From an uncultured Clostridia bacterium (GTDB taxonomy: Bacteria; Bacillota; Clostridia; UBA1381): a DNA stretch of 64,000 nucleotides. Below the pieces are notes generated by a model. The model worked only from the letters and a program-made list of their open reading frames with translations, did no database searches and was not told where the DNA came from. This document shows, one piece after another, positions 54,333 through 63,926 of this stretch (positions are counted from its first letter, which is position 1; each line of letters begins with the position of its first letter). The translations under genes and the position numbers were made by a program. The stretch lies in NCBI GenBank assembly GCA_947624485.1, contig CANQKM010000004.1:62001-126000 (forward strand), read 5' to 3'.

Positions 54333-55040
54333 ATGGGATCAAATAAGAGAAAACAGTTCAGAATGGGCGCACAGCTCGGTCTGCCTATCGCGCTCGGCTA
54401 TCTGCCGGTGTCGTTCGCGTTCGGCATTAAGGCTGTGGCGAACGGTATCGCGCCGATATGGTCGATTATAATTTCAATGACAAACCTAACCTCTGCCGGG
54501 CAGGTCGCCGCGGCGGACATAATAGGCGCTGCCGGCACGTACGCGGAAATGGCGCTCACAACGCTTGTGATAAACGCGCGGTACATGCTCATGTCAATAT
54601 CGCTGACGCAGAAAACGCGGAATTTTTCAATGGGACAAAAGCTCGTGACGGCGTTCGGCGTGACGGATGAGATTTTCGTTATCGCTTCAACGTCAGTGCC
54701 GGCGATTACGTTTCCGCTTATGCTCGGACTTATCGCCGTGCCGTACGTCGGCTGGACTGTGGGAACGGTTCTCGGCTCGTTCGCGGGCGGACTTTTGCCG
54801 GAGTATCTCGCGAGAGCTATGGAAATATCGCTTTACGCGATGTTTATCGCGATAATCGTACCGGCGGTAAAGAGGGATATTAAGATCGTGTTTGCGGTCG
54901 CCGTGGCTGCGGCGATTAGCGCGGCGATGTATTTCCTCACGCCGTTTATTTCGTCGGGGTGGGTCATAATCATAGCGGCAGTAGCCGCGAGCGCGCTCGG
55001 CGCGACCTTATTCCCGAGAAAGGCGGCGGACGGCGAATGA
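54333..55040 (+). CDS. azlC: AzlC family branched-chain amino acid exporter, large subunit
   Basis: A 235-residue membrane protein with about six helices. Family features are LGYLPVSFAFGIKAVANG near residue 21, MTNLTSAGQVAAADIIG near 50 and LTTLVINARYMLMSISL near 72. With AzlD it would export branched-chain amino acids or related compounds. The ATG follows a weak GGGG site. The stop overlaps the azlD start (ATGA). Confidence 0.92.
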   Translation: MGSNKRKQFRMGAQLGLPIALGYLPVSFAFGIKAVANGIAPIWSIIISMTNLTSAGQVAAADIIGAAGTYAEMALTTLVINARYMLMSISLTQKTRNFSMGQKLVTAFGVTDEIFVIASTSVPAITFPLMLGLIAVPYVGWTVGTVLGSFAGGLLPEYLARAMEISLYAMFIAIIVPAVKRDIKIVFAVAVAAAISAAMYFLTPFISSGWVIIIAAVAASALGATLFPRKAADGE

Positions 55041-55336
55041 ATATGTTTATTTATGTACTTATCATGGCGGGCGTTACGTATCTGATACGCGCGCTGCCGT
55101 TTACGCTTCTGCGCGGCGAGATAAAGTCGGTATGGCTGAGGTCGTTCTTCTACTACGTGCCGTACGCGGTACTCGGCGCAATGACGTTTCCCGCGATATT
55201 TTTCTGCACCGGCTCGGTCGTCGTTTCGGCAATCGGCTGCGCGGCGGCGATATGCGCGGCGTTTCTCGGCGGCGGACTTGTGACCGCCGCGGTGGTTAGC
55301 GTCGCGGCTGTGCTGCTCGCGGGTTTGGTGATGTGA
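55037..55336 (+). CDS. azlD: AzlD family branched-chain amino acid exporter, small subunit
   Basis: A 99-residue protein with four helices. The conserved TYLIRALPFTLL lies near residue 14 and FFYYVPYAVLGAMTFPAI near 38. The ATG at 55037 overlaps the azlC stop by four bases, so the pair is translationally coupled. A longer in-frame reading begins inside azlC and is rejected. Confidence 0.9.
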   Translation: MNMFIYVLIMAGVTYLIRALPFTLLRGEIKSVWLRSFFYYVPYAVLGAMTFPAIFFCTGSVVVSAIGCAAAICAAFLGGGLVTAAVVSVAAVLLAGLVM

Positions 55337-55353
55337 ATGGGACGCAAAACCCC

Positions 55354-55675
55354 TCAGTCACACTACGTGTGACAGCTCCCCTATTAGGGGAGCCATACGG
55401 AGAGCGGCGCACATTGTGAGCCTCTCCTTGAGGAGAGGTGGCATCGCGAAGCGATGACGGAGAGGTGGCAACGAATTTTATAACCACCTCTCAGTCGCCT
55501 ACGGCGACAGCTCCCCTCAAGGGGAGCCTTACGGCGTGCGGCGCACATCGTTAGCCTCCCTTGTTAAAGGGAGGGGGACCGCCGAAGGCGGTGGAGGGAT
55601 TCATTGTATTGTAGAAATTGAAAAGGGAATCCCCCAGTCGCGCTCCGCGCGCCAGCCCCCTTTGACAAGGGGGCC
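55354..55675. repeat. Composite palindromic repeat region between azlD and fbp
   Basis: This 395-base gap has no gene. It holds a half element (55354-55394, GTCACACTACGTGTGACAGC then CTCCCCTATTAGGGGAGCC), a full two-armed element (55419-55528, GGAGAGGTGG...CCACCTCTCAGTCG...AAGGGGAGCC) and a copy of the GGGGGACCGCC element (55552-55675). The phrase GCGGCGCACAT recurs before two of them, suggesting stepwise insertion. Confidence 0.82.
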
Positions 55676-55731
55676 TTTCGCAGAATCATACGAAAATACC
55701 AAAATTATATATTCAGAAAGGATGATACCAC

Positions 55732-57699
55732 ATGGAATACGATATTGACTATCTCACGCTGTTGTCGCAGCAGTACCCGACGGTCAAGGCGGCGGCGAAG
55801 GAGATCATACACCTGCAGTCAATGCAGAAGCTGCCGAAACTCACGGAGCATTTTATGAGCGATATTCACGGCGAATACGAGTCCTTTCTGCATATATTAA
55901 AGAACGCGTCGGGCGTTATAAAGGACAAAATCGCGCTCATTTACGGGCGCACGCTGTCCGAGCGCGACAGGCAGATACTCGCCACGCTCATATATTACCC
56001 CGAACAAAAGCTGGAGCTTATAAAATCACAGGTTGAGGACATCGACGACTGGTACAGAATCACGCTCTACCGCCTTATCGAGATATGCCGCGTCATAGCG
56101 TCGAAATACACGCGCGCGAAGGTGCGCTCGTTCCTGCCGCAGACGTTCGGCTCGACGATCGACGAGCTTATCCACGCCGACAACGATTACGGCTCGGACA
56201 AGTCCAACTACTACAACGAAACGATTTCGTCAATAGTCGAGCTTGGTCAGGCGGACGCGTTTATCGTCGATATTTCAACGCTTATACAGACGCTCGCGAT
56301 AGGCAATCTGCATATCATCGGCGACATATTCGACCGCGGCCCGAGAGCCGATATTATACTCGACACGCTCCAAGACTACCACAGCGTGGATATTCAGTGG
56401 GGCAACCACGACGTTGAGTGGATGGGCGCGGCGGCAGGTTCGCTCGCATGTATCGCGAACGTTATCTCAATATCCACAAAGTACGCGAATTTCGACTGTC
56501 TCGAGGACGGGTACGGAATAAATATGCGCCCGCTTACGGTGTTCGCGCTCGAAACGTACGCGGACGACCCTTGTGAGCGCTTCAAGCTCAGAAATCCCAA
56601 CGAGGTGAGAATGTCGCGCCACGACGAGAACGTGTGGGCGCGTATACATAAGGCAATCTCGATTATCGAGTTTAAGCTGGAAGGTCAGCTTATTCTGCGC
56701 CGCCCCGAATTTGAAATGGACAGCCACCTTATGCTTGACAAAATAAATTACAAGGACGGCACGATAACGCTTGACGGCGTGACACACAAGCTCACCGACA
56801 CAAACTTCCCCACCGTCGATCCCGAAAATCCGTTCGAGCTTACGAGTGAGGAAAAGGAGCTTATGGAGCTTTTGAGAACGTCGTTCCTGCGCAGCGAAAA
56901 GCTGCAGCGGCACATACGTTTCCTGTACGAGAAGGGCAGCATTTATCATTCCTGCAACAACAACCTTCTATACCACGGCTGCATACCGATGAACAGCGAC
57001 GGCACGTTCCGCGAGGTTACGCTTGCCGGTAAAAAGGTAAAGGGAAAGTCGCTCATGGATATGGCTGACAAAATCGCGCGCGACGGATTTTTCGGACGCA
57101 GAGGCTCAAAGGCGAAGGAGTACGGCGAGGACTTTCTGTGGTTTTTATGGTGCGGCTGCTTCTCGCCGCTGTACGGCAAAAACAAAATGACGACGTTCGA
57201 GCGTTACTTTATCGAGGACGAGAGTACGTGGACGGAGATAAAGGACGAGTATTACCGCCTCGTCGAGCAGCCTGAGGTATGCGGCATGATTCTGGAGGAG
57301 TTCGGCATTGACAAAAACGCGTACTCGCATATTATAAACGGTCACGTGCCGGTTAAGATTAAAAAGGGCGAAAGTCCTATCAAGGCGGGCGGCAAGCTTA
57401 TCGTGATCGACGGCGGTCTGTCGAGGGCGTATCAGAAGGTCACCGGACTTGCCGGTTACACGCTGATATTTAACTCGCACGGTCTGCTTTTAAGCGCACA
57501 CGACGCGTTTGTGTCGGCGCAGAGCGCGATACAGCGGGAAAAGGACATTTACTCCACTCTCGACGTAATAGACCTCGCGCCGAAGCGTCTGCTCATCGAG
57601 GACACCGACGCGGGCGCGGCGCAGGCTAAGCGCATACGCGAGCTTAGGGCGCTCATGGACGCGTACCAAAACGGCACGATAAAACAAAATTTTAATTAA
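55732..57699 (+). CDS. fbp: Fructose-1,6-bisphosphatase class III
   Basis: A 655-residue gluconeogenic phosphatase of the Firmicute class III type. The metallophosphatase core is visible: FMSDIHGEYESF near residue 41, GDIFDRGPRADI near 200 and WGNHDVEWMG near 222. INGHVPVK lies near 534, with the conserved His. The start is ATG 55732 behind AGAAAGGATG. The acetylesterase gene follows after 15 bases. The length is normal for the class. Confidence 0.95.
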   Translation: MEYDIDYLTLLSQQYPTVKAAAKEIIHLQSMQKLPKLTEHFMSDIHGEYESFLHILKNASGVIKDKIALIYGRTLSERDRQILATLIYYPEQKLELIKSQVEDIDDWYRITLYRLIEICRVIASKYTRAKVRSFLPQTFGSTIDELIHADNDYGSDKSNYYNETISSIVELGQADAFIVDISTLIQTLAIGNLHIIGDIFDRGPRADIILDTLQDYHSVDIQWGNHDVEWMGAAAGSLACIANVISISTKYANFDCLEDGYGINMRPLTVFALETYADDPCERFKLRNPNEVRMSRHDENVWARIHKAISIIEFKLEGQLILRRPEFEMDSHLMLDKINYKDGTITLDGVTHKLTDTNFPTVDPENPFELTSEEKELMELLRTSFLRSEKLQRHIRFLYEKGSIYHSCNNNLLYHGCIPMNSDGTFREVTLAGKKVKGKSLMDMADKIARDGFFGRRGSKAKEYGEDFLWFLWCGCFSPLYGKNKMTTFERYFIEDESTWTEIKDEYYRLVEQPEVCGMILEEFGIDKNAYSHIINGHVPVKIKKGESPIKAGGKLIVIDGGLSRAYQKVTGLAGYTLIFNSHGLLLSAHDAFVSAQSAIQREKDIYSTLDVIDLAPKRLLIEDTDAGAAQAKRIRELRALMDAYQNGTIKQNFN

Positions 57700-57714
57700 G
57701 GAGCAATCAAAAAA

Positions 57715-58794
57715 ATGAACTACAATAACGAACCGCTTCACATCTCGCTCAAAGCGCCGCACGGCACGTATGAGGTGACCGTTTCCTTATCGGCGCATGA
57801 GGATATTACGTTTACAATTTACGCGCAGTCAAGGCGCGTCATGGTGCAGAATTATGAGATGAAAAAGGGCGAGAGCCGCGATTTTACGTTTAACGTCAGC
57901 GTCTGCGACAAACTGCGCCGCGACGAGGACGACATAATCGCGGAGGGCGTGGAGATAGACATTGCGTGCGACGGTGATTTTACGGCTATAGCGACCGCGT
58001 CGCCCGTCGATATTCCCGTGATTTACATAGCCGGTGACTCCACCGTCACCGACCAGCCCGCGGAGTATCCGTACGCGCCGCCGTCAACGTACTGCGGCTG
58101 GGGGCAGATGTTCCCGATGCTGCTCAAAAGCGGTATCGCTGTTGAAAATCAGGCGCAGTCGGGCAGTTCAACAAAGGATTTTATCGAAATTAACTTTAAC
58201 GCGTTCAAAGATAAGATTAAAAAGGACGATTTTCTTATTATAGAATTCGGTCACAACGACCAGAAAATCGCGGAGCTCGGCGCGTTCACGGGCTACGCCG
58301 ACAATCTGCGGTACCTCGTGGATTTTGCACGTGAAAAGGGCGCGAAGCCGATAATCTGCTCGCCTATCAACCGCATACTGTTCAACGAGGACGGCACGCT
58401 GTTAAATCTGTTGGGCGACTACCGTAACGCGGTAAAAGCCGTATGTGAGGAAAAGGACGTTCCGTTTATCGACCTGTGGACGCGCACGACCGAGTTTTTT
58501 GAAAGAGCGGGCGCGCGCAGGGCGTGGGACTATTTCTGGGGTGACGGCGATGGCAGAGACTACACGCACACGAACGACATCGGCGGCGGCATTATCGCGC
58601 GGTTCGTCGGACAGGAAATGATAAAGCTCGGTATTGAGCCTGTCGCGTCGCTGCTCAAGGCGGATATGCTCGGCGTTGAGATGCCCGATCCAGATCCCGG
58701 CGCTAAGCCGATGAACGCGAAAGAAATCGAGCATATTAAGACGATAGGTCTTGTGAATATGCCCGATATAGACAGAGATATAACGAATTTATAA
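57715..58794 (+). CDS. SGNH-hydrolase, rhamnogalacturonan acetylesterase-like (CE12)
   Basis: A 359-residue enzyme with an N-terminal beta domain of about 100 residues and a C-terminal SGNH esterase domain. The four blocks are AGDSTVTDQ near residue 106 (catalytic Ser), a glycine-containing block II region SGSSTKDF near 149, GHNDQ near 179 (Asn) and DYTHTNDIGG near 282 (Asp, His). The fold matches rhamnogalacturonan acetylesterases, which remove acetyl groups from pectin. No signal peptide is present, so it would act inside the cell. It is probably co-transcribed with fbp. Confidence 0.82.
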   Translation: MNYNNEPLHISLKAPHGTYEVTVSLSAHEDITFTIYAQSRRVMVQNYEMKKGESRDFTFNVSVCDKLRRDEDDIIAEGVEIDIACDGDFTAIATASPVDIPVIYIAGDSTVTDQPAEYPYAPPSTYCGWGQMFPMLLKSGIAVENQAQSGSSTKDFIEINFNAFKDKIKKDDFLIIEFGHNDQKIAELGAFTGYADNLRYLVDFAREKGAKPIICSPINRILFNEDGTLLNLLGDYRNAVKAVCEEKDVPFIDLWTRTTEFFERAGARRAWDYFWGDGDGRDYTHTNDIGGGIIARFVGQEMIKLGIEPVASLLKADMLGVEMPDPDPGAKPMNAKEIEHIKTIGLVNMPDIDRDITNL

Positions 58795-58799
58795 CACAA

Positions 58800-58830
58800 A
58801 AGGCTGCGCGTTTTGCGCAGCCTTGTTTTT
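58800..58830. terminator. Intrinsic terminator between acetylesterase and GGDEF genes
   Basis: A 10-bp stem AAGGCTGCGC / GCGCAGCCTT with loop GTTTT is followed by GTTTTT on plus. It overlaps the end of the convergent GGDEF gene. Confidence 0.85.
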
Positions 58831-61165
58831 AAAGCTTTTCCTTTGTTTTGTCCTCGTACCATTCAAACATACTTCTGTGGCGGTCTTTCTCGCGCTTTAC
58901 CGCGAAATGCGCCTTGCTGAAGCCGATACCGCCCTCCTCACCGTCCTTTAAGACGTACGCGCCCGTTCTGACCACGAGGTCAACGCCCGGGTATTTCTCG
59001 TTCTGGCGGCGGCAGAATGTCTCGTACTCGGTCTTGTACTTTTTGATAAGATTGTAGTCGTACCTGCCTATGCGGAACGCGCAAAGGAAGTTGTCCGTGC
59101 CGTTCACATGTCCGAATACGGCGCGCGTGGGTTCCGTGTTACCGCTTATAAATCTGCCGAAGTCGGCGAGCATATCGTCGCCGGCACGGTAGCCGTATTT
59201 CAGGTTTAACTGTATCATACCCCCAAACTCACAGTGGAACACGACTATATCCTCGCCGTTTTCCGCCGCGAATTTGCGCAGTCTGCCAAGCTCCGTATAG
59301 AATTTGTCCATGTTGTAGAGACCGGTGCGCTTGTCGATTTCAACCTCCTTCTGAAGCTCTATCTCGCGCTGCGTTCCTCTGCCCGCCTGCGCGATAAACA
59401 TCGTCATGATTTTCGTCGCGATATTGAGGCTTTCCTGTTCCTCCGGCTTCCACTCCTTGTTTTTGTCAAAGCGTATGCATGTGAACATGTAGAAGTTTTC
59501 ATCGGTCGTTGTGTCGGCAATGTAAATCATGCTGTAGTCTTTGTTTTTCTCAAACTCACGCTGGAATTTCGACGAGAAGCCTTCCGTATTTTCCGGCGTT
59601 ACGGCGAATACGGGGTTTTTCTCGAAGTGGTTGCGGAATTTCATTATGTCCGAGTGAACGTAGTAGCCGCTCTTTCCGGCGTTGTTGTGAAATTCCGAAT
59701 CGCGCGACCACTCGTAGCGCACGGTTATGAGGTCGTCCTTGCTGTTTACCTGCATTACCTGCATCCAGTCGAAGTCGAATTTCGCTGTGATGTACTTTAT
59801 TATGCCGTATATCGTGTCGTCGTTCGTTTTAGCCGCGGCGGAAAGCTCAAGAAATACCTTCATCAAATCCTTCTGCTCCAGCATTTCCTTGCTTGTGTCG
59901 TCGTCGGTCTCGTAATCAATGGCTCTGCCGCTGCTCTCGTCCATGCTGTCGTTGTAAAGCTGCCACTGCGCCTTACCGTTCTTCTTCGCGGCGTACAGCG
60001 CCTTGTCAGCCTTTTCAAACATTTCCTTATAGTGCGGCTGCTCGTCAAACTGCCCGCCGAGCGAAATACCGATACTGCACGACACGTTGCCGCCGTTCGC
60101 GAGACGGAAGTCGAGCAGCTTAAGTATTATCTTATCGGCTGTTTCCTTGACCTCCTTCTTGTCGGCAGCGAAAACGAACAGGAAAAATTCGTCGCCGCCG
60201 TACCGTCCGGGTATTGAGAAATTCGGGCGTATATCCGCCAAAACATGCGCCACCATTTCTATTACCGTGTCGCCGTAAAGATGTCCGTAGGTGTCGTTTA
60301 TGTTCTTGAAATTGTCAATGTCCATTACGAGCAGAGCGTAGTCGCGGCGGTCGGGGTTTTTCTTTAGGTAATCCTCTATCCGCTTTACCGCGGCGTTTCT
60401 GTAGTAGATGCGCAGATTCGTGTCCATCTCCGCCTCTGCCTGACGCTCCTTCGCCTTTGTTTTCTCGTCCTCTATATCCACCATTACGCCGAAAACGCGC
60501 GCAAGATGTCCGTCGTCGTCATAGTCAAACTGACGCGTCACGCGGTACCACCTGTACGTATCCTTTCCCGGCAGCATTATCTGCGCGGCGAGAACGCTTT
60601 CCTCGGGGTTATAAATATTGTTCAGGAAAAATTCCCTGTTTTCGGGGTGAAGCGCCTCCGGAGGCATACCCGTCTCATCGCCCACATTCTTCACTATCTT
60701 AACCGAACTGCCGTCGCCGTCGGGCATATAGAAGGTGTGCGTTTTCTTTTTAAGATTATGCTCGAATACGATATTTTTCGAGTCGCACATCGTTTCCGCG
60801 AATTTTTCCTTCTCGATTTCCGCTTCCTCCGCCATTTGGCTGTACTCTGTCGCGTCCCATAAAATTCCGAGAAGCACGCCGTCAGAATACTGCGAAACGG
60901 TCATTTCTATCGTCTTGTTCCTTTTGCCGCACTTCGCACTGTAAGTAATTTTTTTATTTTCACCGTTCTTCGCTTTTTCAGCCGCGGTCTCAAGATTTTT
61001 CACATTATCGTCGGATATGTTGAGGTTCACATCTCCGTCGTTTGAAAACGAAGAAAAATATACTTCGTTCGCGTACAGAACCTTCCACGGCGCATGGTCT
61101 TCAAACGCTACCGCACCGCACGGTAATTTGTTAAGCTCGTCGTCCGGGAAATAGCATTTATTCAT
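58829..61165 (-). CDS. GGDEF signalling protein with PAS-like and second degenerate GGDEF domain
   Basis: A 778-residue cytoplasmic protein from ATG 61165 behind GGAGGCGAGG. The N-terminal 250 residues hold PAS-like segments (GILWDATEYSQM, WYRVTRQFDYDDDGHLARVFGVMVDI in parts). A complete GGDEF domain follows near residues 285-410 with DIDNFKNINDTYGHLYGD and RYGGDEFF, consistent with cyclic-di-GMP synthesis. A GAF-like middle lies near 440-620. A second GGDEF-like domain near 645-770 has NGTDNF in place of GGDEF and is probably inactive. There is no membrane segment. Ligand and output are unknown. Confidence 0.85.
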   Translation of the reverse strand: MNKCYFPDDELNKLPCGAVAFEDHAPWKVLYANEVYFSSFSNDGDVNLNISDDNVKNLETAAEKAKNGENKKITYSAKCGKRNKTIEMTVSQYSDGVLLGILWDATEYSQMAEEAEIEKEKFAETMCDSKNIVFEHNLKKKTHTFYMPDGDGSSVKIVKNVGDETGMPPEALHPENREFFLNNIYNPEESVLAAQIMLPGKDTYRWYRVTRQFDYDDDGHLARVFGVMVDIEDEKTKAKERQAEAEMDTNLRIYYRNAAVKRIEDYLKKNPDRRDYALLVMDIDNFKNINDTYGHLYGDTVIEMVAHVLADIRPNFSIPGRYGGDEFFLFVFAADKKEVKETADKIILKLLDFRLANGGNVSCSIGISLGGQFDEQPHYKEMFEKADKALYAAKKNGKAQWQLYNDSMDESSGRAIDYETDDDTSKEMLEQKDLMKVFLELSAAAKTNDDTIYGIIKYITAKFDFDWMQVMQVNSKDDLITVRYEWSRDSEFHNNAGKSGYYVHSDIMKFRNHFEKNPVFAVTPENTEGFSSKFQREFEKNKDYSMIYIADTTTDENFYMFTCIRFDKNKEWKPEEQESLNIATKIMTMFIAQAGRGTQREIELQKEVEIDKRTGLYNMDKFYTELGRLRKFAAENGEDIVVFHCEFGGMIQLNLKYGYRAGDDMLADFGRFISGNTEPTRAVFGHVNGTDNFLCAFRIGRYDYNLIKKYKTEYETFCRRQNEKYPGVDLVVRTGAYVLKDGEEGGIGFSKAHFAVKREKDRHRSMFEWYEDKTKEKL

Positions 61166-61211
61166 TTTTTCCTCGCCTCCTGATTGAATTTTTACATATT
61201 TATAGTAATAT

Positions 61212-61240
61212 ATTTTATCATAAACTGAATGTAAAGTAAA
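61212..61240 (-). promoter_or_regulatory. Predicted promoter of the GGDEF gene
   Basis: On the minus strand TTTACT and TAAAAT are separated by 17 bases with a TGA extended -10, about 47 bases before the ATG. Confidence 0.65.
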
Positions 61241-61360
61241 TAAATATGACCTCCGCAAAATGAAAACCGTATAATTTTACAAAAAATTTCGAGTTTTATT
61301 GTGTATATTTACCAATCAATTCCGCTTTTGCTTTGAATATTGTTTGCACATTAGATAAAA

Positions 61361-61384
61361 GGAGCCGGACACACGTCCGGCTCC
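61361..61384 (-). terminator. Intrinsic terminator of the SLH/glucosaminidase gene
   Basis: A perfect 10-bp stem GGAGCCGGAC / GTCCGGCTCC with loop ACAC is followed on minus by TTTTA. Confidence 0.8.
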
Positions 61385-61391
61385 GTAAAAT

Positions 61392-62489
61392 TTAATACCG
61401 TTTCATCTCGTCGAGCATTCCGAGAATTTGATAGCCGTAATTTATATCGGGACACCACTTGCCGCCGAGCTGCTCCACATACTCAACCGTTCCCGCCCAT
61501 TCGGTCGTAAGCGCCACATAATAACGGTCGTGTACCTCGCCTACCGGATCAAGTCCCGTGTACGCGCACATGTGGTTGAAGTGCGCTCTCACGCCGTCGT
61601 CGGGCGTAGCGAACGACTCGTGATCCTCCGTCGCGTCGCCTTTGGAATCCTTGATTTTGATGCCCGCCCAGTTGTTCATCTCCGGCAGCACCGCGCCGCC
61701 GTAATTGCCGTAGCCCGTTTCCTTGCCCGCCTGCGCGTACATCACGTCAGGACGTATGCCGAACACCTCGCCGTAGTACCAGTAGAGCGGCGCGGCGTTA
61801 ATGAAAAGCTCCGAGCCGCCGCACGCCGACGCCCATCTGACCGCCTGTTCCTCGCTGACCTCGCTTTCGCCGAATATCGGAGTTAAGCCCTCCGTCGGAT
61901 TAAGCGCGCGGTACAAAATGCAGCAAGCCTCGGCGCGCGTCAGCAAGTCCTTCGGGTGCAGAAGCGCGTTTTCGTCGCCGCGCATAAGCAAATTTTTAAC
62001 AGCCGTCTCCACGAGGTTTTTATACGCGTCGTCAACGTCCGCGCCGTCGTCAAAGCTGTAATTCGTGACCGAGAAGCTGTCTGCCGCTTTTCCGCCTGAC
62101 GCTTTCACGAGCGTCGCGGCAAATTCCTCGCGCGTCACGTACTCGCCGCCGTTAAAATTTTCGCCGCGCACGGGCATACTGTCCTGTATTGCGAGCGAAT
62201 ACGGATAGTACCAGTCCGTCACCTTTGAGTCGGCGAAAGCCGTTTCGTCCGCTTCCGTAAGACCGAACGCGTCGGTGAATATACGCGCCATCTGCGCGCG
62301 CGTTATATTGCCGCCGAGGTCGAAATCGCCGTACTCGTCTCCCGACAGTATACCGTTATCGAAGCAGTACCGTGCAGCCGTCTCCGACCACGGGTACGCG
62401 TCTATTTCCTCTTCAAGTCCTCCCGCAAGCGCGGCTGCCGGCGCTGCGGCAAGCGTTAATGCCAGTATTGCTGATACGAATTTTTTCAT
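61392..62489 (-). CDS. SLH-domain protein with C-terminal glucosaminidase-like domain
   Basis: A 365-residue exported protein from ATG 62489. The signal peptide covers about residues 1-22 (FVSAILALTLAAAPAAALAG). Three SLH motifs follow (ITRAQMARIFTDAF near 59, VTREEFAATLVKA near 120, LTRAEACCILYRAL near 185) for anchoring to secondary cell wall polymer. The C-terminal 140 residues resemble an endo-beta-N-acetylglucosaminidase, with the likely catalytic Glu in YAQAGKETGYGNYGG near 255. It probably trims peptidoglycan. It follows dacF with its own promoter. Confidence 0.85.
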   Translation of the reverse strand: MKKFVSAILALTLAAAPAAALAGGLEEEIDAYPWSETAARYCFDNGILSGDEYGDFDLGGNITRAQMARIFTDAFGLTEADETAFADSKVTDWYYPYSLAIQDSMPVRGENFNGGEYVTREEFAATLVKASGGKAADSFSVTNYSFDDGADVDDAYKNLVETAVKNLLMRGDENALLHPKDLLTRAEACCILYRALNPTEGLTPIFGESEVSEEQAVRWASACGGSELFINAAPLYWYYGEVFGIRPDVMYAQAGKETGYGNYGGAVLPEMNNWAGIKIKDSKGDATEDHESFATPDDGVRAHFNHMCAYTGLDPVGEVHDRYYVALTTEWAGTVEYVEQLGGKWCPDINYGYQILGMLDEMKRY

Positions 62490-62520
62490 TTGATTTGTCC
62501 TTTCGCTGTATTGTAAGCGT

Positions 62521-62549
62521 ATTGTACCACACTTTTCCCGATTTTTCAA
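62521..62549 (-). promoter_or_regulatory. Predicted promoter of the SLH/glucosaminidase gene
   Basis: On the minus strand TTGAAA and TACAAT are separated by 17 bases. The -35 box overlaps the dacF stop codon. Confidence 0.7.
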
Positions 62550-63751
62550 GTAGTGACGTCGCTTTGCGGCGCGTCGGGCTGCGGAGTAGGCTCGCACTCA
62601 TATACGCCGCCGAAGAACACCGACAAAATAAGCTCGCGCAGCATAGCCGTTATGCTCTTTTTGTTTACGTCCGCGGCTGCGGTAAGGTCTATCTCGTCTA
62701 TCACCTCGCCGCCGCGCGTCACGCGCACCGTGCCGAGCTTATCGCCCGCCCTTACGGGAGCGGTCACGTCCTCGTCAAGCATGATCTCCTTCTGTATATC
62801 CTCCTCGCCGCCCTTTTTGGTGAGTACCGAGCAGCCGTCCGACGCTATGGCTTCCACCCTGTCAACTTCACCCTTCGCTACGGGAACGCTGCCCATATTG
62901 TCGCCCGCCGTCACCTGCGTATTTACGGAATAATTCGCGAAGCCGTAATCGAGCATCGCGCGCGCACCGTCGAACCGTTTCGCGCTCGTCGGCGCGCCGA
63001 GTATTACGGCGATAAGCTGCATATCGTCACGCTTCGCGCTCGCGGACAGACAGCAGAGCGCCTTCGACGTTGAACCCGTCTTTAAGCCGTTCGCGCCGTC
63101 GTAGCTGTGTATGAGCTTATTCGTGTTCGCAAGCTGGAACTTGCCGCCGCGGAGCGTGTCCGTCCATATCGATGTGTAGTTAAAGATAGTCTTGTGCTTC
63201 AACAGCTCGCGCGACATTATCGACACGTCGCGCGCGCTCGAATAGTGGTTGTCTGCATCGAGACCGTTCGTGTTCACGAAATGCGTGTTCTTCATGCCGA
63301 GCTCCTGCGCCTTTTTATTCATCATATCCACAAACGCGCTCTCGCTTCCGGCAAGATGCTCCGCCATTGCGACACAGCCGTCGTTAGCGCTCGCGACGGC
63401 TATACCCTTAAGCATATCGTTCACGCTCAGCTTCTCGCCCGCCTCGAGGAACATCGTGCTGCCGCCGTAGCTCATCGCGTTTTCGCTGACCGTAACCGTA
63501 TCGTCGAGCGTCAGATTGCCGTTATCGACCGCCTCCATTATGAGCAGCATCGTCATTATTTTCGTGACGCTCGCGATAGGCACCTGCTCGTCCGGCATCA
63601 TTTCGTACAGCACCTCGCCGCTGTCGGCTTCTATAAGAATCGCGGCGCGCGCGTCTATACCGAGGTTGGGCGCGCCCTCACCCTCCGCAAAAACGCTTAT
63701 CCCTCCGAGCGTAAGGGACAGGCATACCATTAAGCATATTATTTTTTTCAT
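62546..63751 (-). CDS. dacF: D-alanyl-D-alanine carboxypeptidase (DacF/PBP5 family)
   Basis: A 401-residue low-molecular-weight penicillin-binding protein that trims the terminal D-Ala of peptidoglycan stem peptides. The signal peptide covers about residues 1-22. The catalytic motifs are Ser61-V-T-Lys64, Ser121-A-Asn123 and Lys224-Thr-Gly226. The C-terminal PBP5-type beta domain ends with a helix near 365-380 (ITAMLRELILSVFF) that may attach to the membrane, and a Pro-rich tail. The ribosome binding site is AAAGGAG. DacF versus DacB naming is by overall resemblance. Confidence 0.92.
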   Translation of the reverse strand: MKKIICLMVCLSLTLGGISVFAEGEGAPNLGIDARAAILIEADSGEVLYEMMPDEQVPIASVTKIMTMLLIMEAVDNGNLTLDDTVTVSENAMSYGGSTMFLEAGEKLSVNDMLKGIAVASANDGCVAMAEHLAGSESAFVDMMNKKAQELGMKNTHFVNTNGLDADNHYSSARDVSIMSRELLKHKTIFNYTSIWTDTLRGGKFQLANTNKLIHSYDGANGLKTGSTSKALCCLSASAKRDDMQLIAVILGAPTSAKRFDGARAMLDYGFANYSVNTQVTAGDNMGSVPVAKGEVDRVEAIASDGCSVLTKKGGEEDIQKEIMLDEDVTAPVRAGDKLGTVRVTRGGEVIDEIDLTAAADVNKKSITAMLRELILSVFFGGVYECEPTPQPDAPQSDVTT

Positions 63752-63856
63752 ATTTTTACTCCTTTCTAATTTTTAGGATATGCCGTTTGTCCGCGTTTAT
63801 ACTATAAATTGTTACTATGTACCGATACCCCCACAAAATTTTGTATAAATTTTCTC

Positions 63857-63886
63857 TTGACAATTTCGCGGGGGGGGGGGTATAAT
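63857..63886 (+). promoter_or_regulatory. Promoter with 11-G spacer tract (likely phase-variable)
   Basis: Perfect TTGACA (63857-63862) and TATAAT (63881-63886) are separated by 18 bases, of which the last 11 are G (63870-63880). Loss or gain of one G would change the spacer to 17 or 19 and thereby promoter strength. A 12-base palindrome ACAAAATTTTGT lies upstream at 63833-63844. Confidence 0.75.
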
Positions 63887-63926
63887 ATACGAGTTAATAA
63901 TTACATAATAGGGGGAATGAACAACC

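Noticed and set aside
59234-60217. 327-codon frame on plus inside the GGDEF gene
   Set aside because: It is antisense to a protein with clear GGDEF motifs and has no homologous features.
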